Assembly (NCBI RefSeq): GCF_000381365.1
Contig: NZ_KB905467.1
Location: 1,418,644-1,482,643 of the forward strand
Direction: 5' to 3'
Length of the DNA stretch: 64,000 nucleotides
DNA from: Bacteroides salyersiae WAL 10018 = DSM 18765 = JCM 12988
GTDB taxonomy: Bacteria; Bacteroidota; Bacteroidia; Bacteroidales; Bacteroidaceae
The translations under genes were made by a program, and so were the position numbers. How positions within the stretch are numbered: position 1 is the stretch's first letter; each line of letters starts with the position of its first letter. Shown here in pieces: positions 41,886-49,903 of this stretch. Under the pieces are notes generated by a model that saw only the letters and a program-made list of their open reading frames with translations, was not told the origin of the DNA and searched no databases.

Positions 41886-41916
41886 CAAATATAGTCTAAG
41901 TTTCTTAGACAACAAA
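41886..41916 (-). promoter_or_regulatory. predicted early promoter (- strand)
   Basis: On the - strand TTTG (41916-41913) and TATATTTG (41893-41886) are exactly 19 bp apart, a full match to the Bacteroides consensus. It would drive the early genes from 41806 downwards. The spacer is almost entirely occupied by the palindrome at 41894-41910, so repressor bound there would block the polymerase. Confidence 0.72.
41894..41910. promoter_or_regulatory. palindromic operator between early promoter boxes
   Basis: GTCTAAG-TTT-CTTAGAC is a perfect 17-bp palindrome. A second, TCTAAG-AAT-CTTAGA, lies at 41954-41968 inside the first codons of the repressor gene, and weaker CTAAG/TTTAG halves occur at 41972 and 42094. 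Repressor binding to both would shut the early promoter and tune its own synthesis. Confidence 0.65.
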
Positions 41917-41941
41917 GTGTTAATCCAAATAATTTAGATTT

Positions 41942-42361
41942 ATGAGCGTTTTTTCTAAGAATCTTAGATATCTAAGGGAGAGTAGGGGACTTAAATTAGA
42001 TGAATTTGAGTTTCTGGGCATCAAAAAAGGTACAATGTCAAACTATGAACTGGGTAATACAGAACCTAAATTGAGTTTGTTATGTGAAATATCTAAGTTT
42101 TTTAGAATATCAATCGACGACTTTCTTTTAAAAGATATAGAAGCCGAAAAAATTACACCAGTAGTAACGGAAACAGCTCCTCCAGAAACAGCTAACAATA
42201 ATTTTAGGGAGCTTCTGGATGTTTTAAGGGAAAAAGACTCCACCATTCGAGAAATGGCAGAGGAAATAGGGATGCTCAAACAGACAATTACACAACTTAA
42301 ACAGGACAAGTCGGGGCGTGTTTCGGATGCAAGCGATTCTACGGTTGCCAATGCCATCTAA
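41942..42361 (+). CDS. XRE-family prophage repressor
   Basis: The 139-residue protein has an XRE helix-turn-helix (MSVFSKNLRYLRESRGLKLD, KGTMSNYELGNTEPKLSLLC, residues 1-60) followed by a linker and a coiled coil (NFRELLDVLREKDSTIREMA onward). The coiled coil would give a dimer or tetramer. It is transcribed opposite to the early genes, the standard arrangement of a lysogeny repressor. No LexA-type peptidase domain is present, so induction is not by RecA-driven self-cleavage of this protein. Confidence 0.85.
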   Translation: MSVFSKNLRYLRESRGLKLDEFEFLGIKKGTMSNYELGNTEPKLSLLCEISKFFRISIDDFLLKDIEAEKITPVVTETAPPETANNNFRELLDVLREKDSTIREMAEEIGMLKQTITQLKQDKSGRVSDASDSTVANAI

Positions 42362-42760
42362 AACGTGTTTTATGGGGAAAGGGAGGTAAAAACAGTTAAA
42401 TCACTATTTTACAGCAGAATATATAAAAATACAGGGGAGTAAATAAATATTATCTATATACAATTTACCCCCTACAATATTATAAAAACCGATGAATACC
42501 AAATAAAAAAAAGATATTTCCCCGTTTTATTAGAACAAAATAGGCACAAAAATGAATAACCAAATGAATAAGCAATCAAAACATTTCGTTTTTGTAATAG
42601 CTTAAATGAATAACCAAATGAATAAGCAAGTGAATAACCTTTCCACTTTTTAAGACGTTCAAAGCGTTCAAACGGATAAATACAGCCTTCCATCATAGTT
42701 TGACACTTATAAGGGCAAAAAAAGCCGCTTTTGCGGCTTTTAATTGCGTTCTAAGGCATT
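42362..42760. other. intergenic region with 26-bp direct repeats and a terminator
   Basis: AAATGAATAACCAAATGAATAAGCAA occurs in two copies 54 bp apart: 42550-42575 and 42604-42629; only the first 20 bases of the repeat unit need be compared to see the identity. Each contains tandem AATGAATAA units. A 74-codon - strand frame (42472-42696) spans them but its sequence is dominated by the repeats, so I do not call it a gene. The rest is AT-rich. Repeats beside the repressor could be an internal enhancer or transposase/host-protein site as in Mu, without direct proof. Confidence 0.5.
42721..42740. terminator. intrinsic terminator
   Basis: AAAGCCGC-TTTT-GCGGCTTT is a perfect 8-bp hairpin with A-rich and T-rich flanks. 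It would stop - strand transcription from the gene at 42761 and + strand readthrough from the repressor side. Confidence 0.75.
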
Positions 42761-42973
42761 TTATCCCTTTCTGGTACATGTTATCAAGCGAGACTGAATA
42801 ATCATTGCACGTTTCGTGTATTTGGCAATGTCATCAACCAGTCCAGCATGTAAAAGACTACTCTTAGTGATTCCGACCTGTTTCTCCGTCAGAGTTTCAA
42901 AAATGGCCGATATACTACCAAAGTAGATGTTCTTTTTCTCAAAAATCAAATGTACATGGATAACTTTACTCAT
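42761..42973 (-). CDS. small protein of unknown function at the prophage left end
   Basis: The 70-residue protein (MSKVIHVHLIFEKKNIYFGS) resembles small Bacteroidetes proteins found in mobile elements, with ISAIFETLTEKQVGITKSSL in the middle suggesting a winged or ribbon DNA-binding form. A TATATTTG box at 43004-42997 on the - strand lies 25 bp upstream of the ATG, and the terminator at 42721 follows. It is thus its own transcription unit, perhaps expressed in the lysogen. Confidence 0.6.
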   Translation of the reverse strand: MSKVIHVHLIFEKKNIYFGSISAIFETLTEKQVGITKSSLLHAGLVDDIAKYTKRAMIIQSRLITCTRKG

Positions 42974-43366
42974 GATATATAGTATTTATTTCACTGCAAA
43001 TATACCAAATATCAGCTATATGGAATAATTTTAATAAATAAAAATAGGAGAGAAGCGAAGCGCTCCCCTACTCCACTTGCATAAATTACACCATTTGGTT
43101 ATCTTTGTATATGGAAGTATGGCCTGGGCAAAGCATCGGAGTGAAATAATACCATACTGCCTGAATTCTCCCCTACTCCACTCCTAATGTAAAGAGATTC
43201 ATTTGAACGGCGTTCAAACAAGGTTCAAATGTAAGCTCGATGTAAAGCGATGTAAACGCTTCGTTTTTCCACCCAGCTCACTCCTACCCCGTTCTAACGC
43301 TTTGAAAACCAAAGCAATCAGATATTTTCAGACCGACCGAACTTTGACACGCATCGTTTCTCCCCC
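42974..43366. other. prophage left-end regulatory region, no clear gene
   Basis: A + strand promoter-like pair TTG-N20-TATCTTTG ends at 43107. CTCCCCTACTCCACT occurs twice exactly 105 bp apart (43063-43077 and 43168-43182). AGTATGG (43116-43122) and CCATACT (43152-43158) form a hairpin. Transposase-site-like inverted motifs lie at 43254-43268 and 43349-43359. No ORF of convincing content is present. A short - strand frame (43328-43447, MKEQRKEDVFIMEYLTNIAK) spans the presumed prophage border. Confidence 0.5.
43254..43359. repeat. transposase-site-like motifs at the transposase-side end
   Basis: AAACGCTTCGTTTTT (43254-43268) and ACGCATCGTTT (43349-43359) are inverted relative to AAAAACGATGCGTTT at 572-586 (14 of 15 and 11 of 11 bases match). 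The about 95-bp gap between them is like the L1-L2 distance at the Mu left end, while the 25-bp spacing at the other end is like R1-R2. Function is inferred. Confidence 0.5.
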
Positions 43367-43532
43367 CTTAAATATATTATCCTGGTCTTTCGCTATATTA
43401 GTTAAGTATTCCATAATGAATACATCTTCTTTACGCTGCTCTTTCATTGTTTTATCTTGTTGGTTCCAATTTGTTCATACTCCATTTTCCAATTCAAGCA
43501 ATACACTATTCGTATTGTATCAAACTGTAAGC

Positions 43533-44555
43533 TCAAGATTTTACCACTTCTCCCTTTTCATTCAAAAGTACATCCGACTGTCTGTCAAACAATGTGGCTC
43601 TAAATAAATGTTTATTCACTGCATAAATGCCACTATAATCAGGCGGAGTAACAAGTTTCCCCTTTTCGTCCATCAAGCCACGACAATTACCGACCGTATA
43701 ACAATACAACCCGGTCGATGCCATTATTTCGGTACCATCGTCAAAGTATTTGCCCGTAGAATAATCCAACCGATCAATCATATCATACAACATCGGATTG
43801 AGAATCTCTCCCTTATATGACATCTGCATTCGCGATTCATCCCACCTGGAGACGATTGCATAATCCGAAGTCTGCGTAATATACCTATATTCAGCAGGTA
43901 TTACGATGTGAAGCGAATCATCCATTAGTCCATACTTACCATCTTGTATAAAAACCCTCTTCCCGTACAATGGATTCTGGACATAGTCATATTGCGGCTT
44001 TACGACCCATTCACCTTTATTATTTATAATACCGCATTTACCCTCCTCGTCGTACATGCTGCAATATCCCTCATGAAATACAAAGTCCACACGCCGGTCA
44101 TTATCTTTCAGATACGGATATTGAAAATCAATAACAACCTCCCCCCGACGATCGATAAATCCTACTTTATCCTCTTTGACCACCGCGGCCAATCCTTCCG
44201 AAAATATCCAGGCATGAGTATATTGTTCCGGAATAACCGCTTCTCCTGTAAAACGGTTAAAATACCCTCTTCTATAATTTTTCGAATAAATGACCAGCGA
44301 ATCCGTATAAGCCTCCGATGCAAACATCCAAGTTATCCCTTTTAGTGTTATTTCACCGGTTCGAAGATTTTTAATGCCATATGTGCCGTCACTATAAGAA
44401 ATTGAACGGCACTCACTACTATACAATTCACCCTCGTATTCGCGAACGCGACTTTCCTTATTATACACCTTAACCACAAGAACGGTTATTATGCAAAGAC
44501 ATAAAACGGCAATCGCTCCCAAAACCTTTCCCAATACTTTCATAATCTTTTTCAT
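43533..44555 (-). CDS. WG-repeat protein with N-terminal membrane anchor
   Basis: The 340-residue protein has an N-terminal hydrophobic segment (VLGAIAVLCLCIITVLVVKV) and then WG-type repeats, seen as GYFNRFTGEAVIPEQY, VGFIDRRGEVVIDFQYPYL, CGIINNKGEWVVKPQYDYV and YGLMDDSLHIVIPAEYRYI. WG proteins are beta-propeller-like and their substrates are unknown. It would sit in or outside the inner membrane. It is the first host gene to the right of the prophage, reading toward it. Confidence 0.82.
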   Translation of the reverse strand: MKKIMKVLGKVLGAIAVLCLCIITVLVVKVYNKESRVREYEGELYSSECRSISYSDGTYGIKNLRTGEITLKGITWMFASEAYTDSLVIYSKNYRRGYFNRFTGEAVIPEQYTHAWIFSEGLAAVVKEDKVGFIDRRGEVVIDFQYPYLKDNDRRVDFVFHEGYCSMYDEEGKCGIINNKGEWVVKPQYDYVQNPLYGKRVFIQDGKYGLMDDSLHIVIPAEYRYITQTSDYAIVSRWDESRMQMSYKGEILNPMLYDMIDRLDYSTGKYFDDGTEIMASTGLYCYTVGNCRGLMDEKGKLVTPPDYSGIYAVNKHLFRATLFDRQSDVLLNEKGEVVKS

Positions 44556-45338
44556 CGTACTCTATATTTTTAAATTATAACCATATTATATACCTGTGTC
44601 TTTACTACTTTGTTTTCTGTTTTTACCTCTTCCATAATTGTATATTCTTTAAAATGTTATTGATTATATATCTTTATGATTATAGAGTATAAAAAGTAAC
44701 CTTAATCTATCAGAGTTTATCGGTTTTTATTAAAAAATCCTTTCGGGCTATTTCTTGTTGCTGTAATCTTTCGGAATTATTTTTCCTGGTGCAAAATATA
44801 TAGATAAAAGTGCGCATTGCAGGTAAAAATTCAATTTTCAAAAGTGCGTATTACAGGGTATTTATAGTACTATAAATTTGCGTATTGCAGAAAATATTAA
44901 ATCTAACAACAAATACACTATTCGTTCGCTCACCTGATTCAGCGAAAGTGCGTATAGGAGAAAGTTATGTGATTCATCCCAAGAATCTGATCGTAAAAGA
45001 AGGAGTGGTATATTTTCCTGCCTATATGATTTTCTGTTTGTATTGAAATTTCTTATTATTCCAATCTTTCAGAATTAAATTGACTGAAAGATACTGTTAT
45101 CCTGGATTTTGTCATTTGCTCATTCACAAGTGTAGATATGCTATTATATCCGGCTTCTATCAATATATTTTTTAGCAACAGTACGTTCTTATCACCATTT
45201 ATTTTCCTTAACTCGCATCTTCTTGTGTACCCAAACCAATGATTAGTACTCTTTTTGTCTGTACTGTTGCAAGCACAGACAAAAAGAGTATTAAAATTGC
45301 CAATATGTAGAGCTTTTACTTCTCAATCGCATTACCAT
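44556..45338. other. 783-bp intergenic region with a 34-bp periodic repeat and a long hairpin
   Basis: No gene of convincing content is seen. A 17-bp unit AAAGTGCGYATTGCAGG starts at 44807, 44841 and 44875 (34-bp steps) and again, degenerate, at 44945 (70 bp on). A 16-bp perfect inverted repeat, TACTCTTTTTGTCTGT with ACAGACAAAAAGAGTA (45247-45262 and 45275-45290), lies downstream of the VWA gene and would serve as its terminator. A short - strand stretch near 44715-44830 (SERLQQQEIARKDF) looks protein-like and may be a gene remnant. Confidence 0.5.
45247..45290. terminator. 16-bp perfect inverted repeat downstream of the VWA gene
   Basis: The two 16-base arms are exact reverse complements with a 12-nt loop ACTGTTGCAAGC. 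Lying 50 bp after the VWA stop, it is likely to end that transcript in both directions. The arm contains a T-run on the - strand side. Such a long perfect stem is unusual for an ordinary terminator. Confidence 0.55.
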
Positions 45339-46421
45339 TCAAATGTCATTCCGTTCTTTTGAGTAAGAGCAGAATACCTGTCGCATTTCTTCGTCCTCAC
45401 AGTTATCTGCAAGTTCATCGAATTTCGCACGAGACATCACAGACCCACGAGCCATTGTAGCAGCTTCAACCAACCGTGCCGTCTTATTACCGGTTTCAAA
45501 CGGGACGCTGATACCGTTGGTCATTGCAGACAACTCTTTGTACCATGCGGCATTAGTGATGGTTACCGTATCAATCTTTATCTTTTTTCGAGCTGCTTTC
45601 TCTGCTTCTTTCCGCCAATCTATCTGGTTACCCACCACATAATTCTCATAGGTATAACCCAAAGGATGGGGATCCGCATCCGAGATAAGCAATATCGCTC
45701 GTGTGGAATTCTCACGCCAGGGAGTCTCTTCAACGATTTTCTTGATAACCAATTCATAAAATTCATCACCATCACCCCCGCTCGTATTTTTAGTCTCACG
45801 AATAAATTTGATAAGATCATTCTCATTATTGGTTAACGTCATACACTGATAAGCATCGCCAAATTCGTGGGCACTCTTCATGTCGCAATAATCCCCAAAA
45901 GCGACGATACCAAGCCGTAAATCGTCATTTTCCTTAAAGAGACGGGGTACGAGATCCGCCACTTCGCTACGTACTGCTTCAATATAAGCCGCCATCGAAC
46001 CGGTCGTATCGAAAGCAATAACCATATCAAGTTTACCTATCTCCTTAAAAGTGACTTTTTCAAACGTTTTGGTTTCTTCCGTTGTCATTTCTACAGGATA
46101 GTTAGTGTCACCTCCCCAATACCCCATCGGATGCAATTCGTTATTAAGTTTCTTAAAGTTACTACCAATTACCGGCATTGCCTTAAGCTTTTGCATTCTA
46201 TCCTTTAACTCGGTTTTACTCTTGGCAAAAACAAAATTCCAATAATAACGACTTTCAGATGCATAGTCCTCACTATCGAAACACGGATAACGTTGAGATT
46301 CTTCTCCCACATACACACCATCTTTTGAAATACCCTTCAATGCATGCAGAATGATGTCGTTTACACCGTCAAACATCGCGCCATAAACCTGAATTTTTCC
46401 TTTGTAGTCAAACTTTTCCAT
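45339..46421 (-). CDS. von Willebrand factor A domain protein
   Basis: The 360-residue protein has a MIDAS motif DTTGSMAAY (about residues 140-148), LRLGIVAFGDYCD and AILLISDADPHPLGYT, the metal-site loops of VWA domains. No signal peptide is seen, so it is cytosolic. VWA proteins of this type organise partner complexes. Upstream and downstream genes are separate short units, so the partner is not obvious; the DUF4407/Ig-like operon near the window end is one possibility. ATG at 46421 is used, as the longer frame starts with GTG. Confidence 0.8.
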   Translation of the reverse strand: MEKFDYKGKIQVYGAMFDGVNDIILHALKGISKDGVYVGEESQRYPCFDSEDYASESRYYWNFVFAKSKTELKDRMQKLKAMPVIGSNFKKLNNELHPMGYWGGDTNYPVEMTTEETKTFEKVTFKEIGKLDMVIAFDTTGSMAAYIEAVRSEVADLVPRLFKENDDLRLGIVAFGDYCDMKSAHEFGDAYQCMTLTNNENDLIKFIRETKNTSGGDGDEFYELVIKKIVEETPWRENSTRAILLISDADPHPLGYTYENYVVGNQIDWRKEAEKAARKKIKIDTVTITNAAWYKELSAMTNGISVPFETGNKTARLVEAATMARGSVMSRAKFDELADNCEDEEMRQVFCSYSKERNDI

Positions 46422-46631
46422 AATCACTTATTTTTAAAATTATTCTATTCTCACAGAAGTGAGTGTATCACTAAGCAAAGCAGCGATGGCAACCGTATCA
46501 TGCGTCCCTCTCTATTAACAATGCCGATATCATTTCAATTCGTGTTATCTAAAAGTATACTTTGCTATCTAAAATTAATTTCAATGTTTTATGATAAAAG
46601 AATACAAGAGGTAACCCGTTTCAATCAAATT

Positions 46632-47162
46632 TTATCGTTTAAAAAAAGAATTTACGCTTCGCAACACACTTTTCACATCATCCATCGGTTGAAACGGAAC
46701 GATAATTTCAAGGTTTGTATTGATGATACAATAAACTTTCTCCTCGTCATTGTCTTCCATACCGAATCCATCCTCATTCGCAAAGTAACGACCATCGGGA
46801 TAGGTTGTCCAAACAAGAGCACAAAGTCCGTTTTTAAAATCATTGTAACGATTGAATCCGAATTCTACACGTTTACAGTCAACACAACAATGATAGTGAT
46901 TGTGATGTCGATGGATACTATCATAATCGATGTCTTTATCTTCAACCAAGAGCTGCCCGTCCGCATTTACGAATTCACGTAGTTTGCCGGTCCGCATATT
47001 AACAAGTATGAAAGTTTTGCCTTTTCCCCAGAAAGCGGCGATATCGTTACCTAAGTCCCGGCCGTGATTATCACCATCCAAAGCCGGGATACCACAGGCT
47101 ATGACATCTTTGTTATCTGTTATCTTGAAATGAGATTTAAAGTTCTCCATTTTTTTCTTCAT
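46632..47162 (-). CDS. hypothetical protein (176 residues)
   Basis: The protein begins MKKKMENFKSHFKITDNKDV and contains ACGIPALDGDNHGRDLGND and a His/Cys cluster (HRHHNHYHCCVDC) that might bind metal, then GFGMEDNDEEKVYCIINTN. No family is recognised. It stands alone between the VWA and hydrolase genes; an ATAGAGTA-like motif is 50 bp upstream. Confidence in its being a gene is good because of the position and protein-like composition. Confidence 0.6.
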   Translation of the reverse strand: MKKKMENFKSHFKITDNKDVIACGIPALDGDNHGRDLGNDIAAFWGKGKTFILVNMRTGKLREFVNADGQLLVEDKDIDYDSIHRHHNHYHCCVDCKRVEFGFNRYNDFKNGLCALVWTTYPDGRYFANEDGFGMEDNDEEKVYCIINTNLEIIVPFQPMDDVKSVLRSVNSFFKR

Positions 47163-47272
47163 ATATCCTTAGATTATAATACACTCATAATTATTACTGT
47201 TTATTTTTTACTTATAGAGTACATTTTCTTAATTTATCTATCTTCTGTCGCCTCCATTTTTATTTTCTTTTT

Positions 47273-48319
47273 CTAACTTTGATGCTTGCCTATACCTATA
47301 ATAATGAAAGTCTCAATTGTATTTTCAGGAAAGGCGTTATCATATGAAATTATATGTTCTATTTTCTCGGTATTACTGCAACCAACTATACCGAAAAGGA
47401 AGTTGGAATATGTTTGTAAAAATTTCTCATATCCAATCTGTTCGAAATTGGTTGCATGTTGTGTGGAAACCAACAAGTATCTACACCTATCACTGTTCTT
47501 TATCAATTCTGTTTCTAATTTATGCAACAATGTTTCATGATTGCCATCTTCTACACGTGCATAAATCGCGGTATAATTATTACATAACATCCGTAAATAA
47601 CAAAGTTTTAAAGGATCGCTGCAGACCATTTTTTCTAAATCCCGAAATTTGGAATAGTATATCCGCTCAATCACATCTTTATCTGAAATAATTTCGCAGG
47701 AAAGCGGACTGGTAGCAATTCGTGATTGGATAGCAGCTACTTCATTCAAGATAATACGTTGCTGTTCGATAATCGGCAACACATACTTTCGAATGACATC
47801 CTCCGTTAATCGATGCCCCCCGGGAAATGAAAAATATTTAATATAATGCTCACAATACTCTTCACGGCAATTTACCGTATCATCACCTATACCAAATAGT
47901 GCAATCGTATTATCTCTCTCCTCACCTGAATAAGCCATACATTGTGTTTGCTCAAGTTCTTCGTAACGGTCACATAACTCCGGTGTAATTTCATATTCAG
48001 AAATACCATCCTGCCTTTCACTGAAGAATCTGTTGATGCCTAATTTACACCGCATTGATCGTGACACATGAAGAGATGGATTTACCAAAATCTTATATGT
48101 ACCTTGAAGTTTTTGGGCAAACATTCCTCCCATGGAGGTACCGATTACGAGATTTATCTTCTCTTCTTTTACAAGTCTTTTCAACATCTCCAATGCCACC
48201 ATTGGCTCAATAGGAAGGTCTGGAGAAAAGATGGTGTCATTTGGCAATAGGCGGCGCAAATGCTCTGCCGTTCCAGAATTACCGGATGAGGAAAGTCCAT
48301 GTATATATAAAATCTTCAT
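47273..48319 (-). CDS. YqiA/UPF0227-like alpha/beta hydrolase with C-terminal extension
   Basis: Residues 1-185 form an esterase of the YqiA type: MKILYIHGLSSSGNSGT with an oxyanion HG, nucleophile Ser in IGTSMGGMFAQ, and a His in FPGGHRLTEDV, with Asp in FGIGDDTVN region as third residue. A further 160-residue C-terminal region (IYYSKFRDLEKMVCSDPLKL and on) is unlike YqiA and has unknown function. The two-part architecture is unusual for the family, which is normally about 190 residues. Confidence 0.72.
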   Translation of the reverse strand: MKILYIHGLSSSGNSGTAEHLRRLLPNDTIFSPDLPIEPMVALEMLKRLVKEEKINLVIGTSMGGMFAQKLQGTYKILVNPSLHVSRSMRCKLGINRFFSERQDGISEYEITPELCDRYEELEQTQCMAYSGEERDNTIALFGIGDDTVNCREEYCEHYIKYFSFPGGHRLTEDVIRKYVLPIIEQQRIILNEVAAIQSRIATSPLSCEIISDKDVIERIYYSKFRDLEKMVCSDPLKLCYLRMLCNNYTAIYARVEDGNHETLLHKLETELIKNSDRCRYLLVSTQHATNFEQIGYEKFLQTYSNFLFGIVGCSNTEKIEHIISYDNAFPENTIETFIIIGIGKHQS

Positions 48320-48331
48320 ACTGTTTATACT

Positions 48332-48562
48332 TTAAGCTATTTGTACCAAAACTTCCGTGTAATTACCGTTACCAAATCGAATCCATTCACCTTTAAATTC
48401 CCGTACTCCATTTTTACCACGATCATCGATAAGATAATCATCTTTGCATATATCATTCATTACTTTATTTTCCATTGTAGCTATGCTTTTAATTTCAATA
48501 TCTATTACCACCTCGGTCACCTTCTTCCACACAAATCCTACAAACAAGAGTCTTTTCATCAT
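48332..48562 (-). CDS. doubtful small frame downstream of the broken gene
   Basis: This 76-codon frame overlaps the end of the pseudogene upstream by about 68 bp in another frame. Its part from MENKVMNDICKDDYLIDDRG (about 48475) onward looks protein-like, ending NGNYTEVLVQIA. It may be a separate small gene that begins at MENK, or the true C-terminus of the upstream gene after a frameshift. The evidence does not decide. Confidence 0.35.
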   Translation of the reverse strand: MMKRLLFVGFVWKKVTEVVIDIEIKSIATMENKVMNDICKDDYLIDDRGKNGVREFKGEWIRFGNGNYTEVLVQIA

Positions 48563-48965
48563 ATAGTTCCAAATCTAGTTGTTTAGGTCTGGAATTGCTC
48601 AACATTTTCTCACACCATACCAAGAAAGCACAATATTCATTATCAAATCTAAAGCTATACCAAAGAGGGAGGTTCCTTTTGCTCTCACTTTCTTTTCTCA
48701 AATCATCCGGGTTAGGGATTTTGAAATCTTTATCCGTTAACCGGACATATGCTGTATGAGAATAATGGCTGCTTTTTATAACTTCTACGACCTCTTTCCA
48801 AGGTGCAGTAAGAGGAAAATGGATGTGTTCATAATATCCTGATGCTTCCGGTCCTCATAAATCCTTTGCTTGACTATTACGCATTGTTTCCGAGTAGTCA
48901 AATATATGCTTTATCATCATCTCGATTCTACTGAGTTCATCCCAAGGTATAATAGCTTTCGTCAT
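48495..48965 (-). pseudogene. gene interrupted by an in-frame TGA
   Basis: From ATG at 48965 the frame reads MTKAIIPWDELSRIEMMIKH, stops at TGA 48855-48857, and continues open in the same frame (GPEASGYYEHIHFPLTAPWK to GDRGGNRY) to 48495. The TGA probably replaced a Trp codon (TGG). The joined protein of 156 residues is unknown to me. The first part follows the DUF1232 gene stop by 3 bp. A sequencing error or translational recoding are alternatives. Confidence 0.55.
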
Positions 48966-48968
48966 AAG

Positions 48969-49403
48969 TCATCCTTCTATTAATTCATACTCAACTCCGA
49001 ACCATTCGTTTAATGTATCTTCAACCTGGGCATTGATTTCAGGTGTAATCTTATCCTTTATCTTCTTATACACATAGAGAACGGCGACACCTTCATCCAA
49101 TACACCCAATAGTCGATATACGGCACTTGGTATCAAACTTACCGGAGATACGGTGTAGATGATTGCAGCATAAATCAATACCCTGTCTAATGTGGTCGTT
49201 TTTTCATCAACCATCACATAATAGAACTGTAACAGCGGCCGGGTTGCTGTTCGTCCGGCTTTCAGCGCATATGGCCGGATCTTGATATACAATTCATTAA
49301 TTTTACCGCGCCAATCATAGTTCTTCACTTTCTTCAACAGTGAGTCAATCTCTTTGCCCATAATCCAATAGGCCAAAATCGTAATACAAATAATCGTCAA
49401 CAT
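48969..49403 (-). CDS. DUF1232 membrane-associated protein, copy 1
   Basis: The 144-residue protein has an N-terminal hydrophobic helix (MLTIICITILAYWIMG) and the DUF1232 core (RVLIYAAIIYTVSPVSLIPS, VLDEGVAVLYVYKKIKDKIT). A related protein of 115 residues is encoded at 56993, with the shared ITPEI-QVEDTLNEWF-type end. DUF1232 function is unknown. The TATAGAGTC motif 30 bp upstream recurs at other genes of this island. Confidence 0.75.
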   Translation of the reverse strand: MLTIICITILAYWIMGKEIDSLLKKVKNYDWRGKINELYIKIRPYALKAGRTATRPLLQFYYVMVDEKTTTLDRVLIYAAIIYTVSPVSLIPSAVYRLLGVLDEGVAVLYVYKKIKDKITPEINAQVEDTLNEWFGVEYELIEG

Positions 49404-49470
49404 ATTCTTTCTTGCTTTAGTTTCTTATATAGAGTCTTATCTATATGGATACCTATCTCCTATAGTCAAT

Positions 49471-49803
49471 TTAATCCCAAAAACCGAATTTATCCAAAGA
49501 TGTATTTTGCTCAAATACATTTTCCGAAATAACCAACTCCTTCGGTTTCTTTACACTTTGGAAAATCGGATGGCCAGCAAAAGCGGCTTCATCAATACTT
49601 ACCATAGAATTAAACTCTATTCTACGCATGGATTCATTATGATAGAAAGCCTCGCAGCCTATCTTCTCTAAAGATTTTGGAAATACGGCAGAACGTAGTT
49701 TAGAGGGGTAAAAAGCCCGTGTACCAATTTCCTTCAATCCTTCAGGGAAATTGATTATACTTAGAGATTTACTTATTGTACTGTATTTGTAATCCGTTTT
49801 ATA
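49471..49803 (-). pseudogene. BspA-type leucine-rich-repeat gene remnant
   Basis: The frame lacks a start codon and opens after a TGA at 49804-49806. It encodes LRR_5-type repeats (SIINFPEGLKEIGTRAFYPS, KSLEKIGCEAFYHNESMRRI) and then an unrelated end. In Bacteroides such proteins are large and surface exposed, so this is a truncated remnant. An internal TTG could start a shorter product but nothing supports it. Confidence 0.55.
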
Positions 49804-49903
49804 TCAATAGTTTGCGAATTAAATGGTAGAAAAGTGATGATACTGATTCTGAGGATGTCGGAAAAGATAAAGATTTAGTATATTTAACCTTTATTAAAAA
49901 ACT

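Larger units (their letters stand above)
571..43366. mobile_element. Mu-like transposable prophage with DGR (hankyphage type), about 42.8 kb
   Basis: The block contains MuA and MuB homologues, a XRE repressor, terminase, DUF935 portal, gp30-like head protein, DUF1320 protein, protease/scaffold, capsid, tape measure, lysis genes and a diversity-generating retroelement. Base composition is clearly GC-richer than the right flank. Inverted copies of an AAACGATGCGT-type motif lie at both ends (572 and complement of 43349). The element is proposed to run 571-43366 because CTTAA stands just outside both positions (566-570 and 43367-43371), but the motif offset from each end differs by 4 bp, so the borders are uncertain by about 10 bp. 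The gene set matches the hankyphage group known from Bacteroides; the length fits the roughly 43 kb I recall for it. Confidence 0.85.

Noticed and set aside
42472..42696. 74-codon - strand frame in the repeat region
   Set aside because: Its sequence is mainly a translation of the AATGAATAA repeats (AYSFGYSF twice) and has no homology I recognise.
44807..44960. CRISPR array
   Set aside because: Units are 17 bp, degenerate and 34 bp apart; spacer parts are too short and no cas genes are present.
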